Assembly (NCBI RefSeq): GCF_048984525.1
Contig: NZ_JBMGJC010000001.1
Span: forward strand, 399,546 to 463,545
DNA length: 64,000 bases
Direction: 5' to 3'
DNA from: Syntrophopropionicum propionicicum_A
GTDB lineage: Bacteria > Bacillota > Desulfotomaculia > Desulfotomaculales > Pelotomaculaceae
The translations under genes were made by a program, and so were the position numbers. The notes below the pieces were generated by a model. That model was not told where the DNA came from, made no database searches, and saw nothing but the letters and a program-made list of their open reading frames with translations. Below are positions 8,798 to 16,456 of the stretch, piece by piece; position 1 is the first letter of the stretch, and the number at the start of each line of letters is the position of its first letter.

Positions 8798-9679
8798 CTA
8801 GAAATCTCGCTTAATCACGTACTCAACAAGCAGCCTTAAAAAATCAGCCTCTTTGCCGAATGGCGAAAGCGCTTCTTTTGCGCTTTCCACCGCGGAGCGG
8901 GCTTTTTCTTTCGACTTCTCCAGGCCGAACAGGGCCGGGTAAGTGGCTTTCTTGTTTCTTATGTCGCTGCCGACAGGTTTTCCCAGCTTTTTCTCATCGC
9001 CTTCAACATCAAGGATGTCGTCCTTGATTTGAAAGGCCAGGCCCATATATTCCGCGTATTCAGTAAGTTGCGCGAGCGCTTCCGCACCGGCGCCGGCCAG
9101 GATGGCCCCCGTCCGCACCGAAACCCTGTACAGGGCGCCTGTCTTATTGCGGTGGATATATTCCAGCGTAGCCGCGTCAATATCCTCCCCCGTCGAAAAA
9201 GTATCCACCACCTGGCCGCCGATTAATCCAACTGTGCCGGCGCCCGCCGCCACTTCATGGATTACTCTCACGACATCTGCCGGGTTGGCAGCATTGCATT
9301 CCGCCAGCAGCTTAAAAGCCAGGGTAAGCAGCGCGTCGCCCGCCAAAAGGGCCATGGCTTCCCCGTACACCTTGTGGTTGGTCGGCTTGCCCCGGCGGAA
9401 ATCATCGTTGTCCATGGCCGGCAGGTCGTCATGTATAAGGGAATAAGCATGTATCAGCTCAACTGCGCAGGCGGCGGGCATAACGTCCCCGGGAGCCCCC
9501 CCGGCTACCTCTGCGGAGGCAATAACCAGGGCCGGCCTGAGCCTTTTCCCCCCTCCCAGCACACTGTAGCGCATGGCCTGGTGGATCAGGGGTGGATAGG
9601 TGTCGGGTGAAGGCAGAAAACGCTCCAGGGCTTCGTCCACCAAAACGGCCTTTTTCTTTAGTTCCTCTTTAAACTCCAC
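8798..9679 (-). CDS. ispA: Farnesyl/geranylgeranyl diphosphate synthase
   Basis: Trans-isoprenyl diphosphate synthase using DMAPP and IPP. The first Asp-rich motif is DDLPAMDNDD (about residues 83-92) followed by RRGKPTNH. The second is KDDILDVEGD (about 217-226) with LGKPVGSD after it. GGGKRLRPAL near 43-52 binds the allylic substrate. The start is taken as GTG at 9679, with AAGGAA six bases upstream. The frame also stays open to an ATG at 9715, but that lies deep inside xseB. It overlaps the xseB end by 11 bases and is followed by OLE RNA. Confidence 0.94.
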   Translation of the reverse strand: MEFKEELKKKAVLVDEALERFLPSPDTYPPLIHQAMRYSVLGGGKRLRPALVIASAEVAGGAPGDVMPAACAVELIHAYSLIHDDLPAMDNDDFRRGKPTNHKVYGEAMALLAGDALLTLAFKLLAECNAANPADVVRVIHEVAAGAGTVGLIGGQVVDTFSTGEDIDAATLEYIHRNKTGALYRVSVRTGAILAGAGAEALAQLTEYAEYMGLAFQIKDDILDVEGDEKKLGKPVGSDIRNKKATYPALFGLEKSKEKARSAVESAKEALSPFGKEADFLRLLVEYVIKRDF

Positions 9680-9938
9680 AGCTGTTTCCTTCCCCGGCGG
9701 CAGGCATCGTATCAATATCTTTTAAGGATAACGAGCCGGCGTCATCCCTGGTAAGGATTGCGATACGCTGCTCGGCAGCTTCGAGATTCCGGCTGCATAC
9801 GCGGGATAGCTCAATACCCTCGGCAAACAGTTCCAATGCTTTCTCCAGGGAAAGACCGCCGCCTTCCAGCTCCCGCACAACTGCCTCCAACCGTGAAATA
9901 GCTTCTTCGAAGCTGGGGACTTTACCCTCTTCAGCCAT
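9669..9938 (-). CDS. xseB: Exodeoxyribonuclease VII small subunit
   Basis: Small helical subunit that pairs with XseA in the ssDNA-degrading exonuclease VII complex. The product MAEEGKVPSFEEAISRLEAVV... contains the family core FEEAISRLE...LEGGGLSLEKALELFAEGIEL. The ATG at 9938 is chosen because GGAGGG lies eight bases upstream and the homologous region begins there. The frame extends 36 codons further upstream, but that part is unrelated sequence. The 89-residue length is slightly long because of a C-terminal tail. It overlaps ispA by 11 bases. Confidence 0.92.
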   Translation of the reverse strand: MAEEGKVPSFEEAISRLEAVVRELEGGGLSLEKALELFAEGIELSRVCSRNLEAAEQRIAILTRDDAGSLSLKDIDTMPAAGEGNSCGV

Positions 9939-10025
9939 AACAGGCGCCCTCCGCAATAAAATTATTGACTTCATTATATCTAAAAGCAATGATGTTTTAA
10001 ATACAAAATGTGGCATTTTAGTTAT

Positions 10026-10143
10026 GGGACGTGGGTCGTGAGTCATTTGAGTCGTGAGTCGTGAGTATATCCTGCATTCTCACGTCTTACGTCTCATTTC
10101 ACACGTCGCACGTCGCACGTCTCTTTACGTCTCACGTCTCACT
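10026..10143. repeat. CGTGAGT/ACGTCTC heptamer repeat element, copy 1
   Basis: The left part has about five near-tandem GTGGGTC/GTGAGTC heptamers. After a central GTATATCCTGCATTCTCA block, the right part carries the reverse-complement type (ACGTCTT, ACGTCTC, ACGTCGC). The whole is a degenerate inverted repeat. Related copies are at 18608-18814 and 21988-22161. Confidence 0.75.
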
Positions 10144-10262
10144 CATGATTTAAACAGATTAACAGGGTTTCATTAGTAAAAAATATTATATTACTTTAAA
10201 AAAGATTATTTAAATTTTGTAGATCCTTATAATCTTGTAAATCTTGTGATATATATTTTAAC
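10144..10262. repeat. AT-rich dispersed repeat, copy C
   Basis: It opens with CATGATTTAAACAGATTAACAGGG and ends with ATAATCTTGTAAATCTTG followed by TGATATATATTTTAAC, which match copy B in content and order. It directly abuts heptamer copy 1 and ends at the fchA stop codon. Confidence 0.65.
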
Positions 10263-10263
10263 T

Positions 10264-10899
10264 TTAGCCTTTTATCCTTTGACGCACGGCGGCAAGGGCC
10301 TGGCCTCTGAGTTCCCCGGCTTCTGCCAGCATTTTTTCTTTTTCCGCCAGGATCCTGTCAATGTACTCCCGGTCCTTGATCGTCGGTGTATTTATGTCAA
10401 CATTCAAAAGAGCCCCGTTTAAGGCCGCCTCAGCCATCACAGCGGCAACCCCGGCGTCACTGACGGCAGCCTTGTTGCCTATCTCGGACAGCCGGCAGGA
10501 CGCCTGCAGCGCCTGCAGACAGACCCGGGCTATTTCCATGGGGACTTCAGTAGCGTCTTTAAGGGCTTTCTGGACTGCGGCTTCCCGCGCCTCCTTCTCT
10601 TCTTCCGATGCCCTGGGCATGCGGTAGGCCGACATCAATCTATTGAAAACTTTTATATCGTCCTCAGTCAGTTCCACCAACCTGTCGATTAACTTTTCGG
10701 CTGCATCAAGAAAGTTTTTAACCTCGGGCTCGACATCTTTATATTTTTCTTTGCCAATGGTCAGGTTGCAGACCATCGCGGCCATGGACAGGCCGAGGAC
10801 CGCCGCGATCGCGGAAATACTGCCGCCGCCGGGGGTCGGAGATTTTGAAGATGAGAGCTCGATTACTTCACGCAGACTTTTATCATAAAGCGTACTCAC
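10264..10899 (-). CDS. fchA: Methenyl-THF cyclohydrolase (FchA, cyclodeaminase fold)
   Basis: Member of the formiminotransferase-cyclodeaminase family. The N-terminal SKSPTPGGGSISAIAAVLGLSMAAMVCNLTIG block and the later SEIGNKAAVSDAGVAA block are characteristic. In acetogenic and purine-fermenting Clostridia such proteins convert methenyl-THF to 10-formyl-THF. The start is taken as GTG at 10899, preceded by GGCGGG and one base after the folD stop. The longer frame to 10953 lies within folD. The folD neighbour seems to lack cyclohydrolase residues, so this protein probably supplies that step. Confidence 0.88.
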   Translation of the reverse strand: MSTLYDKSLREVIELSSSKSPTPGGGSISAIAAVLGLSMAAMVCNLTIGKEKYKDVEPEVKNFLDAAEKLIDRLVELTEDDIKVFNRLMSAYRMPRASEEEKEAREAAVQKALKDATEVPMEIARVCLQALQASCRLSEIGNKAAVSDAGVAAVMAEAALNGALLNVDINTPTIKDREYIDRILAEKEKMLAEAGELRGQALAAVRQRIKG

Positions 10900-10900
10900 T

Positions 10901-11767
10901 TTATTTCCCGCCTTTAATTTCATTTTGCTGTAACTTGATCGCTTTAAGCACATTTTTCAGGATCAGAGAGGTGGTAATGCTGCCTACACCGCCTGGAACC
11001 GGCGAGATTGCCCCGGCCACCTTCTCCACGTTGGCAAAGTCAACATCGCCGCAGATGCCCCCTCCTTCAATGCTGTTTATACCCGCGTCGACCACAACGG
11101 CGCCGGGTTTAACCATGTCGGCGGTAATCATCCCGGCTTTCCCCACGGCTGAAATCAGGATGTCGGCCTGGCGGGTATGGTGGGAAATGTCCCTGGTCCG
11201 GGTGTGGCAGACAGTTAACGTGGCGTTCTGGTTGAGCATCATGAAGATGAGAGGTTTGCCGACAGTTTCGCCGCGGCCTACCAGGACGGCATGTTTCCCG
11301 CTGATTTCAATGCCGTTGCGCACCATTATTTCAATACAGCTCTGCGGGGTGGTGGGAAAGAGCCCGGCGCCGTTGCTCAGGATGTACCCCCGGTTGACGG
11401 GATGGACGCCGTCAACGTCTTTTAGAGGCGAAACCGCGTTCAGCACTTTTTGTTTATCCATTCCCGGAGGCAGGGGGAGCTCGATCATGATCCCGTGTAT
11501 GCTGTCTTCTTCATTAAGCCTGCTGAGAAGGCCAATGACTTCTTCCCCGGATGATTTCTCAGACAGTGCGAATAATTCAAATTCAACCCCGGCAACGCCG
11601 CAGGATTTTTCAATAGAGCGGGAATATAAAACAGAGGCCGGGTCTTCTCCCACCAGGACGACGGCCAGCTTGGGCCTGACACCTCTTTCCCGCAGCGCGG
11701 CTACTTCGGCTTTCACCTCTTCCCTGATCGATGCCGCGACTTTTTTCCCTTCAATAATGGTTGCCAT
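10901..11767 (-). CDS. folD: Methylene-THF dehydrogenase FolD, probably dehydrogenase-only
   Basis: FolD fold with the NADP-binding segment VLVGRGETVGKPLIFMML and the C-terminal PVPGGVGSITTSLILKN. The usual YVxxKxK catalytic block reads Y48-S-R-S-I52-E-K, so the lysine needed for cyclohydrolase chemistry (Lys54 of E. coli FolD) is isoleucine. The neighbouring conserved Gln of LVQLPLP is Glu96. KDVDG (116-120) is kept. A lysine is present two residues further (K54 here), in the place of the second K of the motif. The product is 288 residues. It is one base from fchA, which fits a split of the two activities. Confidence 0.93.
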   Translation of the reverse strand: MATIIEGKKVAASIREEVKAEVAALRERGVRPKLAVVLVGEDPASVLYSRSIEKSCGVAGVEFELFALSEKSSGEEVIGLLSRLNEEDSIHGIMIELPLPPGMDKQKVLNAVSPLKDVDGVHPVNRGYILSNGAGLFPTTPQSCIEIMVRNGIEISGKHAVLVGRGETVGKPLIFMMLNQNATLTVCHTRTRDISHHTRQADILISAVGKAGMITADMVKPGAVVVDAGINSIEGGGICGDVDFANVEKVAGAISPVPGGVGSITTSLILKNVLKAIKLQQNEIKGGK

Positions 11768-11792
11768 TCTTTATTCCCCTTTTTCTAGCTTT

Positions 11793-12995
11793 TTAACTGC
11801 TCCTGCCTTCCACGATACAGTCCAAAATTCCCTTTTGCAGCCGCACGGCCAGCTTCTCACCAATTTCGACACTGCCGGCCTCGCTGATCACGTGTTTCCC
11901 GTCAGGGGTGGTGCAGATGCTGTAACCCCTGGCCAGGGTAGCCAGCGGGCTTAACGCCTGCAGCTGCCCTGCCAGTATGGCCAGCCTTTTTTCTTCCCTT
12001 CCGGCCAGGCTGGTTATGCCCTGCTTAAGGCGGTGGCACAAAAAATCAAGTGTCTGCTGCCTGGTCCCGCAGATTACATCCACCGGCCTGGTAAAAACGC
12101 GGCCCGCCAGGCAGGCATTGAGCCGCTGCCTGTACCCCGCCGCTTTTTCATTCAATGCGCTGCAAAGGCGGCTGTTTAGCGCCTTTATATAGCGATCCAT
12201 TTCCCTTTTATCAGGCACGGCCATTTCAGCGGCCGCTGATGGTGTAGCGGCCCGCGCGTCAGCAACAAAGTCAGCAATGGTATAATCGGTTTCATGACCC
12301 ACCGCGGAGATAACCGGTATATCGGAGTTATATATACTGCGCGCTACAATCTCGGTATTGAAAGCCCACAGCTCTTCCAGGGAGCCGCCTCCCCGGCCGG
12401 TAATAATCACGTCGACACCGCCCCACCTGTTTAATAGCTGGATGCCCCGGGCGATGTCCGGAGGAGCGCTTTCACCCTGGACCAGAACGGGTACCAGGAT
12501 AATCTGCAGCCCGGACCAGCGCCGCCTGATTATTTCCACCATGTCCCTTACCGCCGCCCCCGTTGGCGAAGTAACTATCCCAATGCGGCGCGGCAGCAGG
12601 GGCAGCTTCTTTTTATATTTTTGGTCGAAAAGCCCTTCTGACTGAAGCCTTTCCTTCAGCTGCTCAAAGGCCAGGTGAAGCGCGCCCGTCCCGTCCGGCT
12701 GGATTTCGCCGGCATAAAACTGGTAAGTTCCGTCCCGCTCGTAAACTGAAACGTAACCCCGCACTATCACAGCCATGCCGTTGTCAGGGCGAAAGGCCAG
12801 AGACCGGCTTTTGGAACGGAACATAACCACCTTCAGGGTGCTGGCGCTGTCTTTCAAGGTAAAATAAAAATGCCCTGAGGAAGCAGCCTTAAAATTGGAT
12901 ATCTCTCCCTTTACCCAAACATTTGCCAGAAGATAGTCCTTGTCAATTATGTTCTTGATATGCTGGGTTAATTCCCTTACTGTCAGTATGCGCAT
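11793..12995 (-). CDS. xseA: Exodeoxyribonuclease VII large subunit
   Basis: Catalytic subunit of exonuclease VII. It has an N-terminal OB-fold (about residues 1-100, LLANVWVKGEISNFK...GHFYFTLKD) and then the catalytic domain with GRGGGSLEELWAFNTE and ISAVGHETDYTIADFVADARAATPSAAAE. A coiled-coil C-terminus closes it. The ATG at 12995 has GAAGGAGA eight bases upstream and begins at the conserved MRILTVRELT. An upstream in-frame ATG at 13034 would add 13 unrelated residues. Its partner xseB lies two genes downstream. Confidence 0.95.
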   Translation of the reverse strand: MRILTVRELTQHIKNIIDKDYLLANVWVKGEISNFKAASSGHFYFTLKDSASTLKVVMFRSKSRSLAFRPDNGMAVIVRGYVSVYERDGTYQFYAGEIQPDGTGALHLAFEQLKERLQSEGLFDQKYKKKLPLLPRRIGIVTSPTGAAVRDMVEIIRRRWSGLQIILVPVLVQGESAPPDIARGIQLLNRWGGVDVIITGRGGGSLEELWAFNTEIVARSIYNSDIPVISAVGHETDYTIADFVADARAATPSAAAEMAVPDKREMDRYIKALNSRLCSALNEKAAGYRQRLNACLAGRVFTRPVDVICGTRQQTLDFLCHRLKQGITSLAGREEKRLAILAGQLQALSPLATLARGYSICTTPDGKHVISEAGSVEIGEKLAVRLQKGILDCIVEGRSS

Positions 12996-13151
12996 GAAAT
13001 ATCTCCTTCTGGCAGCATAATCCCCGCTTTTCATAAAAATAAACCGGATTTAAGACATAATCATTCTATATAAGGATCATAAATCCTCCTGTATTTCCTC
13101 ACGATATTCCAACCGCTAAATATTTGAGAGTGATAATTTGTGATTAAACTT

Positions 13152-13175
13152 AAAAACCACCGTCAGGTGGTTTTT
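13152..13175 (-). terminator. Intrinsic terminator after nusB
   Basis: The arms AAAAACCACC and GGTGGTTTTT (13152-13161 and 13166-13175) flank a four-base loop, with a T-rich run on the minus strand. The nusB stop codon lies at the edge of the stem. Confidence 0.8.
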
Positions 13176-13602
13176 AAGTTTTAACCTTCTCAGGGCTGTA
13201 TTCATCAATATTTTCAATTACTTTACCTAGAATACCGTTAATAAATTTGCCCGAGTCGTCTCCGCCGAATATTTTTCCCACTTCGACAGCTTCGTTTACT
13301 GAGACATTGTTCGGGATATTATCGCAAAAAAACACCTCGTAAAGCGCCAGCCGCATTATATTCCGGTCCACGTTGGCCATCCGGTTAAGGCTCCAGTCTT
13401 TACTGACAGCCGCGATAACACGGTCGATAAATGCCAGATTCTCCAGCACGCCATAAACGAGTTTCCCGGCAAAATCTTCGCTGCCGGCCATTTTGCCGAA
13501 TTCTTCATCCATTTGCGCAAACGCTTCCCGGGGGTCGGCGCCGCCCATATCAACTTGAAAAAGCACCTGGAGCGCCCTTTCCCTGGCCTGTCTCCTGCTC
13601 AT
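13174..13602 (-). CDS. nusB: Transcription antitermination factor NusB
   Basis: All-helical RNA-binding factor for rRNA antitermination. The product starts MSRRQARERALQVLFQVDMGG and has the conserved block WSLNRMANVDRNIMRLALYEVFF and the NEAVEVGKIFGGDDSGKFINGILGKV C-terminal helix pair. The 142-residue length is typical. It lies downstream of the asp23-amaP genes, the same setting as yqhY-nusB in Bacillus, and ends at a terminator that separates it from xseA. Confidence 0.95.
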   Translation of the reverse strand: MSRRQARERALQVLFQVDMGGADPREAFAQMDEEFGKMAGSEDFAGKLVYGVLENLAFIDRVIAAVSKDWSLNRMANVDRNIMRLALYEVFFCDNIPNNVSVNEAVEVGKIFGGDDSGKFINGILGKVIENIDEYSPEKVKT

Positions 13603-13670
13603 TGTACCTCCTGTCGGTCAGCGGCTAGTAATAATACCATCTATGTATTATTACCCAATAATGCTCGGTT

Positions 13671-13886
13671 TTACTGGCGTTCACCGAAAAATTTCGAGAA
13701 CATCGTCTTGAAATCAACTTTTTCGTCCAGCCGCTTGCCGATAAAATAGCCGGCCACAATGCAGGCCGCGACGAAAAGCGCTTTTAACAGTCCGTATGTA
13801 ATGGCGAACCAGCCAAAGATAAGTCCCAGCAGGATGCCGATTATTTTTCCAGGGTGCTTTTCGATAAACTCCTGAAACATTCCCAT
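13671..13886 (-). CDS. Small DUF2273 membrane protein
   Basis: A 71-residue protein with two closely spaced hydrophobic segments (about 14-32 and 34-50), a GKIIGILLGLIFGW start and a basic-acidic C-terminal tail. This is the DUF2273 pattern, which accompanies amaP and asp23 family genes in Firmicutes. Its function is not known; a role in anchoring the Asp23-type envelope layer is inferred from neighbours only. It lies 22 bases after amaP. Confidence 0.8.
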   Translation of the reverse strand: MGMFQEFIEKHPGKIIGILLGLIFGWFAITYGLLKALFVAACIVAGYFIGKRLDEKVDFKTMFSKFFGERQ

Positions 13887-13908
13887 TTACCCAACCCCTT
13901 TTATAAGG

Positions 13909-14445
13909 TTATTCAACTCTTGGCTTCGTAACAGAAATGCTCTGTATATGCACTTCCACGCTGCTTACCTGCAGCCCTGTGATTTCAAACACTTTTTCCT
14001 TAATCGTGTTTTGGACTTCAGCCGAAGCGGAGGGCACATTGATATCCGGCGTTACCGAAGCCTGTATTTTAAGGCCCACACCCTGGGGGACCTCGATTAT
14101 CTGCGAGCTGACTTCCCTGACCCCGTGTATCTTACCCGCCACTTTGTTCGACAGGTCTTCCACAGCGCTGAGAGACAGGTTCACCTGGCCCAGGGCGTTT
14201 TCCGCCAGCACCACGTGTTGAGATTTTTTTTGAGGCTTATAAAGGCTGACCCAGAACAGCCTGGCCCCGATTAATATCACCACAACCATCACGGGCCAGA
14301 ATACTTCCGGCCGGCCGGGGTAAAACAAATCCCTCAGCAGGATCAAAGGCGCCGGCCATCCAAGCATTACAGCGGAAAAAAGGATAAACAACACGGTTAT
14401 AAATAAGGAATAAACGGCCAGTAAAAAGCGATCAAAAGGATTCAC
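13909..14445 (-). CDS. amaP: Alkaline shock response membrane anchor protein AmaP
   Basis: It has two N-terminal transmembrane segments (about residues 8-28 and 50-68) followed by an Asp23-like cytoplasmic domain (about 78-170: HVVLAENALGQVNLSLSAVEDLSNKVA). AmaP anchors Asp23 to the membrane in staphylococci. The 178-residue length is normal. It lies between asp23 (52-base gap) and the DUF2273 gene, an order that supports the call. Confidence 0.88.
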   Translation of the reverse strand: MNPFDRFLLAVYSLFITVLFILFSAVMLGWPAPLILLRDLFYPGRPEVFWPVMVVVILIGARLFWVSLYKPQKKSQHVVLAENALGQVNLSLSAVEDLSNKVAGKIHGVREVSSQIIEVPQGVGLKIQASVTPDINVPSASAEVQNTIKEKVFEITGLQVSSVEVHIQSISVTKPRVE

Positions 14446-14497
14446 CAGGCAGACCTCCTTAAAAATTAACCCCCTGTCAAGGGGGTCGATTCCGGCA

Positions 14498-14896
14498 TTA
14501 TCTTACCCTGTGCTCTTCCTCCTTTAATTCAGAAGCAAAAGCGACACCCTGGACATTAACGTTAGCCTCAACCACTACCAGACCGGTCATCCGTTCAACC
14601 GCGCTTTTTACGCTTTCCTGGATCTGGGCGGCGACGTCAGGGATGCGGACCCCATAATCTAATATCACAGAAAGGTCAATAGCCGCCTCTTTTTCTCCCA
14701 CTTCGACCTTAATGCCCTTGGACAGGTTTTTCCTGCCGAGCAATTCAGCGATACCCCCCGCGAATCCGCCGCTCATACCGGCTACCCCTTTGATTTCCAT
14801 GGCGGCCAGCCCCGCTATCACTTTAACCACATCGTCGGCGATCCTGATTGAACCAAGGCCTGTACGCTCTTCACTTGCAATTTCGTTAGGATCCAC
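14498..14896 (-). CDS. Asp23/Gls24 family envelope stress protein
   Basis: A 132-residue Asp23 domain protein: LGSIRIADDVVKVIAGLAAMEIKGVAGMSGG at the start and IDLSVILDYGVRIPDVAAQIQESVKSAVERMTGL in the middle, with VVEANVNVQGVAF near the end. The family forms a membrane-associated layer linked to cell wall homeostasis. It is the first gene of the group ending in nusB, and a candidate promoter lies about 65 bases upstream. Confidence 0.92.
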   Translation of the reverse strand: MDPNEIASEERTGLGSIRIADDVVKVIAGLAAMEIKGVAGMSGGFAGGIAELLGRKNLSKGIKVEVGEKEAAIDLSVILDYGVRIPDVAAQIQESVKSAVERMTGLVVVEANVNVQGVAFASELKEEEHRVR

Positions 14897-14960
14897 GTCA
14901 ACACCTCCATCTGGCGTATAGTTTAAATGAAATCCGGCACTAAAGTCCGATCTCTTGCTT

Positions 14961-14990
14961 CTTATACAGAATTTAATGTTAAAATGTAAA
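14961..14990 (-). promoter_or_regulatory. Candidate SigA promoter for the asp23 operon
   Basis: On the minus strand TTTACA (14990-14985) and TATAAG (14966-14961) are separated by 18 bases in an AT-rich gap, about 65 bases before the asp23-family start. Each box has one mismatch to consensus. Confidence 0.45.
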
Positions 14991-15066
14991 GATCAGTTAA
15001 AAACCTTTTGTTTTCAGGCATGTTTATTATAACAAATGTGGTAAATTAACGCAAACACAAAACTTT

Positions 15067-16413
15067 CTATTCACCGAGTATACGCCTCTGGATAAAGTTT
15101 GTGTAGATCTCGCCGCGCTGGAAAAAGGCGTTCTTTAAGACCTGCTGGTGAAAAGGGATGGTGGTCGGGATGCCTTTGACCACAAACTCCTGCAGCGACC
15201 GCTGCATCCGGGATATGGCTTCCTCCCTGTCCTTGCCCCAGACCAGCAGCTTACCGATCAGTGAATCATAGTAAGGAGGTATGGTATAGCCGGCGTAGAC
15301 TACGCTGTCGACCCTTACCCCGGGCCCGCCGGGGGGGATATACGTGTCGACTTTGCCTGCGCAGGGCCTGAAATTATTATGTGGGTCCTCGGCGTTGATC
15401 CTGCACTCGATGGCATGGCCTCTAATTGCCACGTCATCCTGTTTGAATCCCAGCTTTTCTCCCGCGGACGCACGTATCTGCTCTTTGATCAGGTCAATGC
15501 CGGTGACCAGTTCGGTGACCGGGTGCTCCACCTGGATCCTGGTGTTCATCTCCATGAAGTAAAAGTTATGGTTTTTATCAAATAAAAACTCTACGGTCCC
15601 GGTACTGTAATAGCCGACCGCCCTGGCCGCACGCAGGGCAGTTTCACCCATCTCCGCCCTCAGTTCAGGCGTGAGGGCGATAGACGGCGCTTCCTCGAGC
15701 ACCTTCTGGTTGCGCCGCTGGATCGAGCAGTCCCTTTCACCCAGGTGGACTATATTGCCGTGCATGTCCCCCAGGATTTGAAACTCTATATGCCTGGGCT
15801 CCTCTAAATATTTTTCCATGTACATTTCATCGTTGCCAAACGCGGCCTGCGCTTCTGATTTGGCCGTGACCACGGCATTTTTCAGGTCACCGGGGTTCTG
15901 GACGACCCTCATGCCCCGGCCGCCTCCCCCTGCGCTGGCCTTGACCATGACCGGGTAACCGATCCTTTCTGCTGTCTCAAGGGCCGTGTCGATGTCCCGG
16001 ATCACACCTTCCGATCCCGGCACCACCGGGACACCCGCGCGGATCATCGTTTCCCTGGCTAATGCCTTATCACCCATCTGCTGAATAGCCCTGGCGGGTG
16101 GGCCGATAAAAGTAATGCCGCATTTCGAGCACACCTCGGAAAAATCAGCATTTTCCGCCAAAAACCCATAACCGGGGTGAATGGCGTCCGCCCCGGTAAC
16201 AATGGCGGCGCTGATAATGTTGGTAAAGTTCAAATAGCTTTTGGCGGAGGGCGCCGGCCCGATACAGAAGGCCTCGTCCGCCCACCACACGTGGAGGCTG
16301 TCGCTGTCCGCCTCGGAATACACGGCCACCGTACCGATGCCCATTTCCCGGCAGGCCCTGATAATCCGGACGGCAATTTCACCCCGGTTGGCAATCAGAA
16401 TTTTTTTAAACAT
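15067..16413 (-). CDS. accC: Biotin carboxylase (AccC type)
   Basis: ATP-grasp enzyme that carboxylates biotin on a carrier protein. Signatures: MFKKILIANRGEIAVRIIRACRE at the N-terminus, the glycine-rich ATP lid SAGGGGRGMRVV (about 162-173), EKYLEEPRHIEFQ, and the catalytic FMEMNTRIQVEHPVTE block. The 448-residue length is normal. It is 43 bases downstream of the carboxyltransferase-biotin carrier fusion, so the two probably form one biotin-dependent carboxylase. No accA or accD is nearby. Confidence 0.95.
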   Translation of the reverse strand: MFKKILIANRGEIAVRIIRACREMGIGTVAVYSEADSDSLHVWWADEAFCIGPAPSAKSYLNFTNIISAAIVTGADAIHPGYGFLAENADFSEVCSKCGITFIGPPARAIQQMGDKALARETMIRAGVPVVPGSEGVIRDIDTALETAERIGYPVMVKASAGGGGRGMRVVQNPGDLKNAVVTAKSEAQAAFGNDEMYMEKYLEEPRHIEFQILGDMHGNIVHLGERDCSIQRRNQKVLEEAPSIALTPELRAEMGETALRAARAVGYYSTGTVEFLFDKNHNFYFMEMNTRIQVEHPVTELVTGIDLIKEQIRASAGEKLGFKQDDVAIRGHAIECRINAEDPHNNFRPCAGKVDTYIPPGGPGVRVDSVVYAGYTIPPYYDSLIGKLLVWGKDREEAISRMQRSLQEFVVKGIPTTIPFHQQVLKNAFFQRGEIYTNFIQRRILGE

Positions 16414-16456
16414 ATTTATCCTCCATGAAGTTGATTAAACCCGGGTGCAGGCCGGC

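Larger units (their letters stand above)
9939..10263. other. Repeat-filled gap between fchA and xseB
   Basis: This 325-base gap is almost wholly occupied by two repeats: a heptamer repeat at 10026-10143 and an AT-rich repeat at 10144-10262. It splits an otherwise tight operon (xseA-folD-fchA and xseB-ispA). No promoter or gene was recognised in it. Confidence 0.6.
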
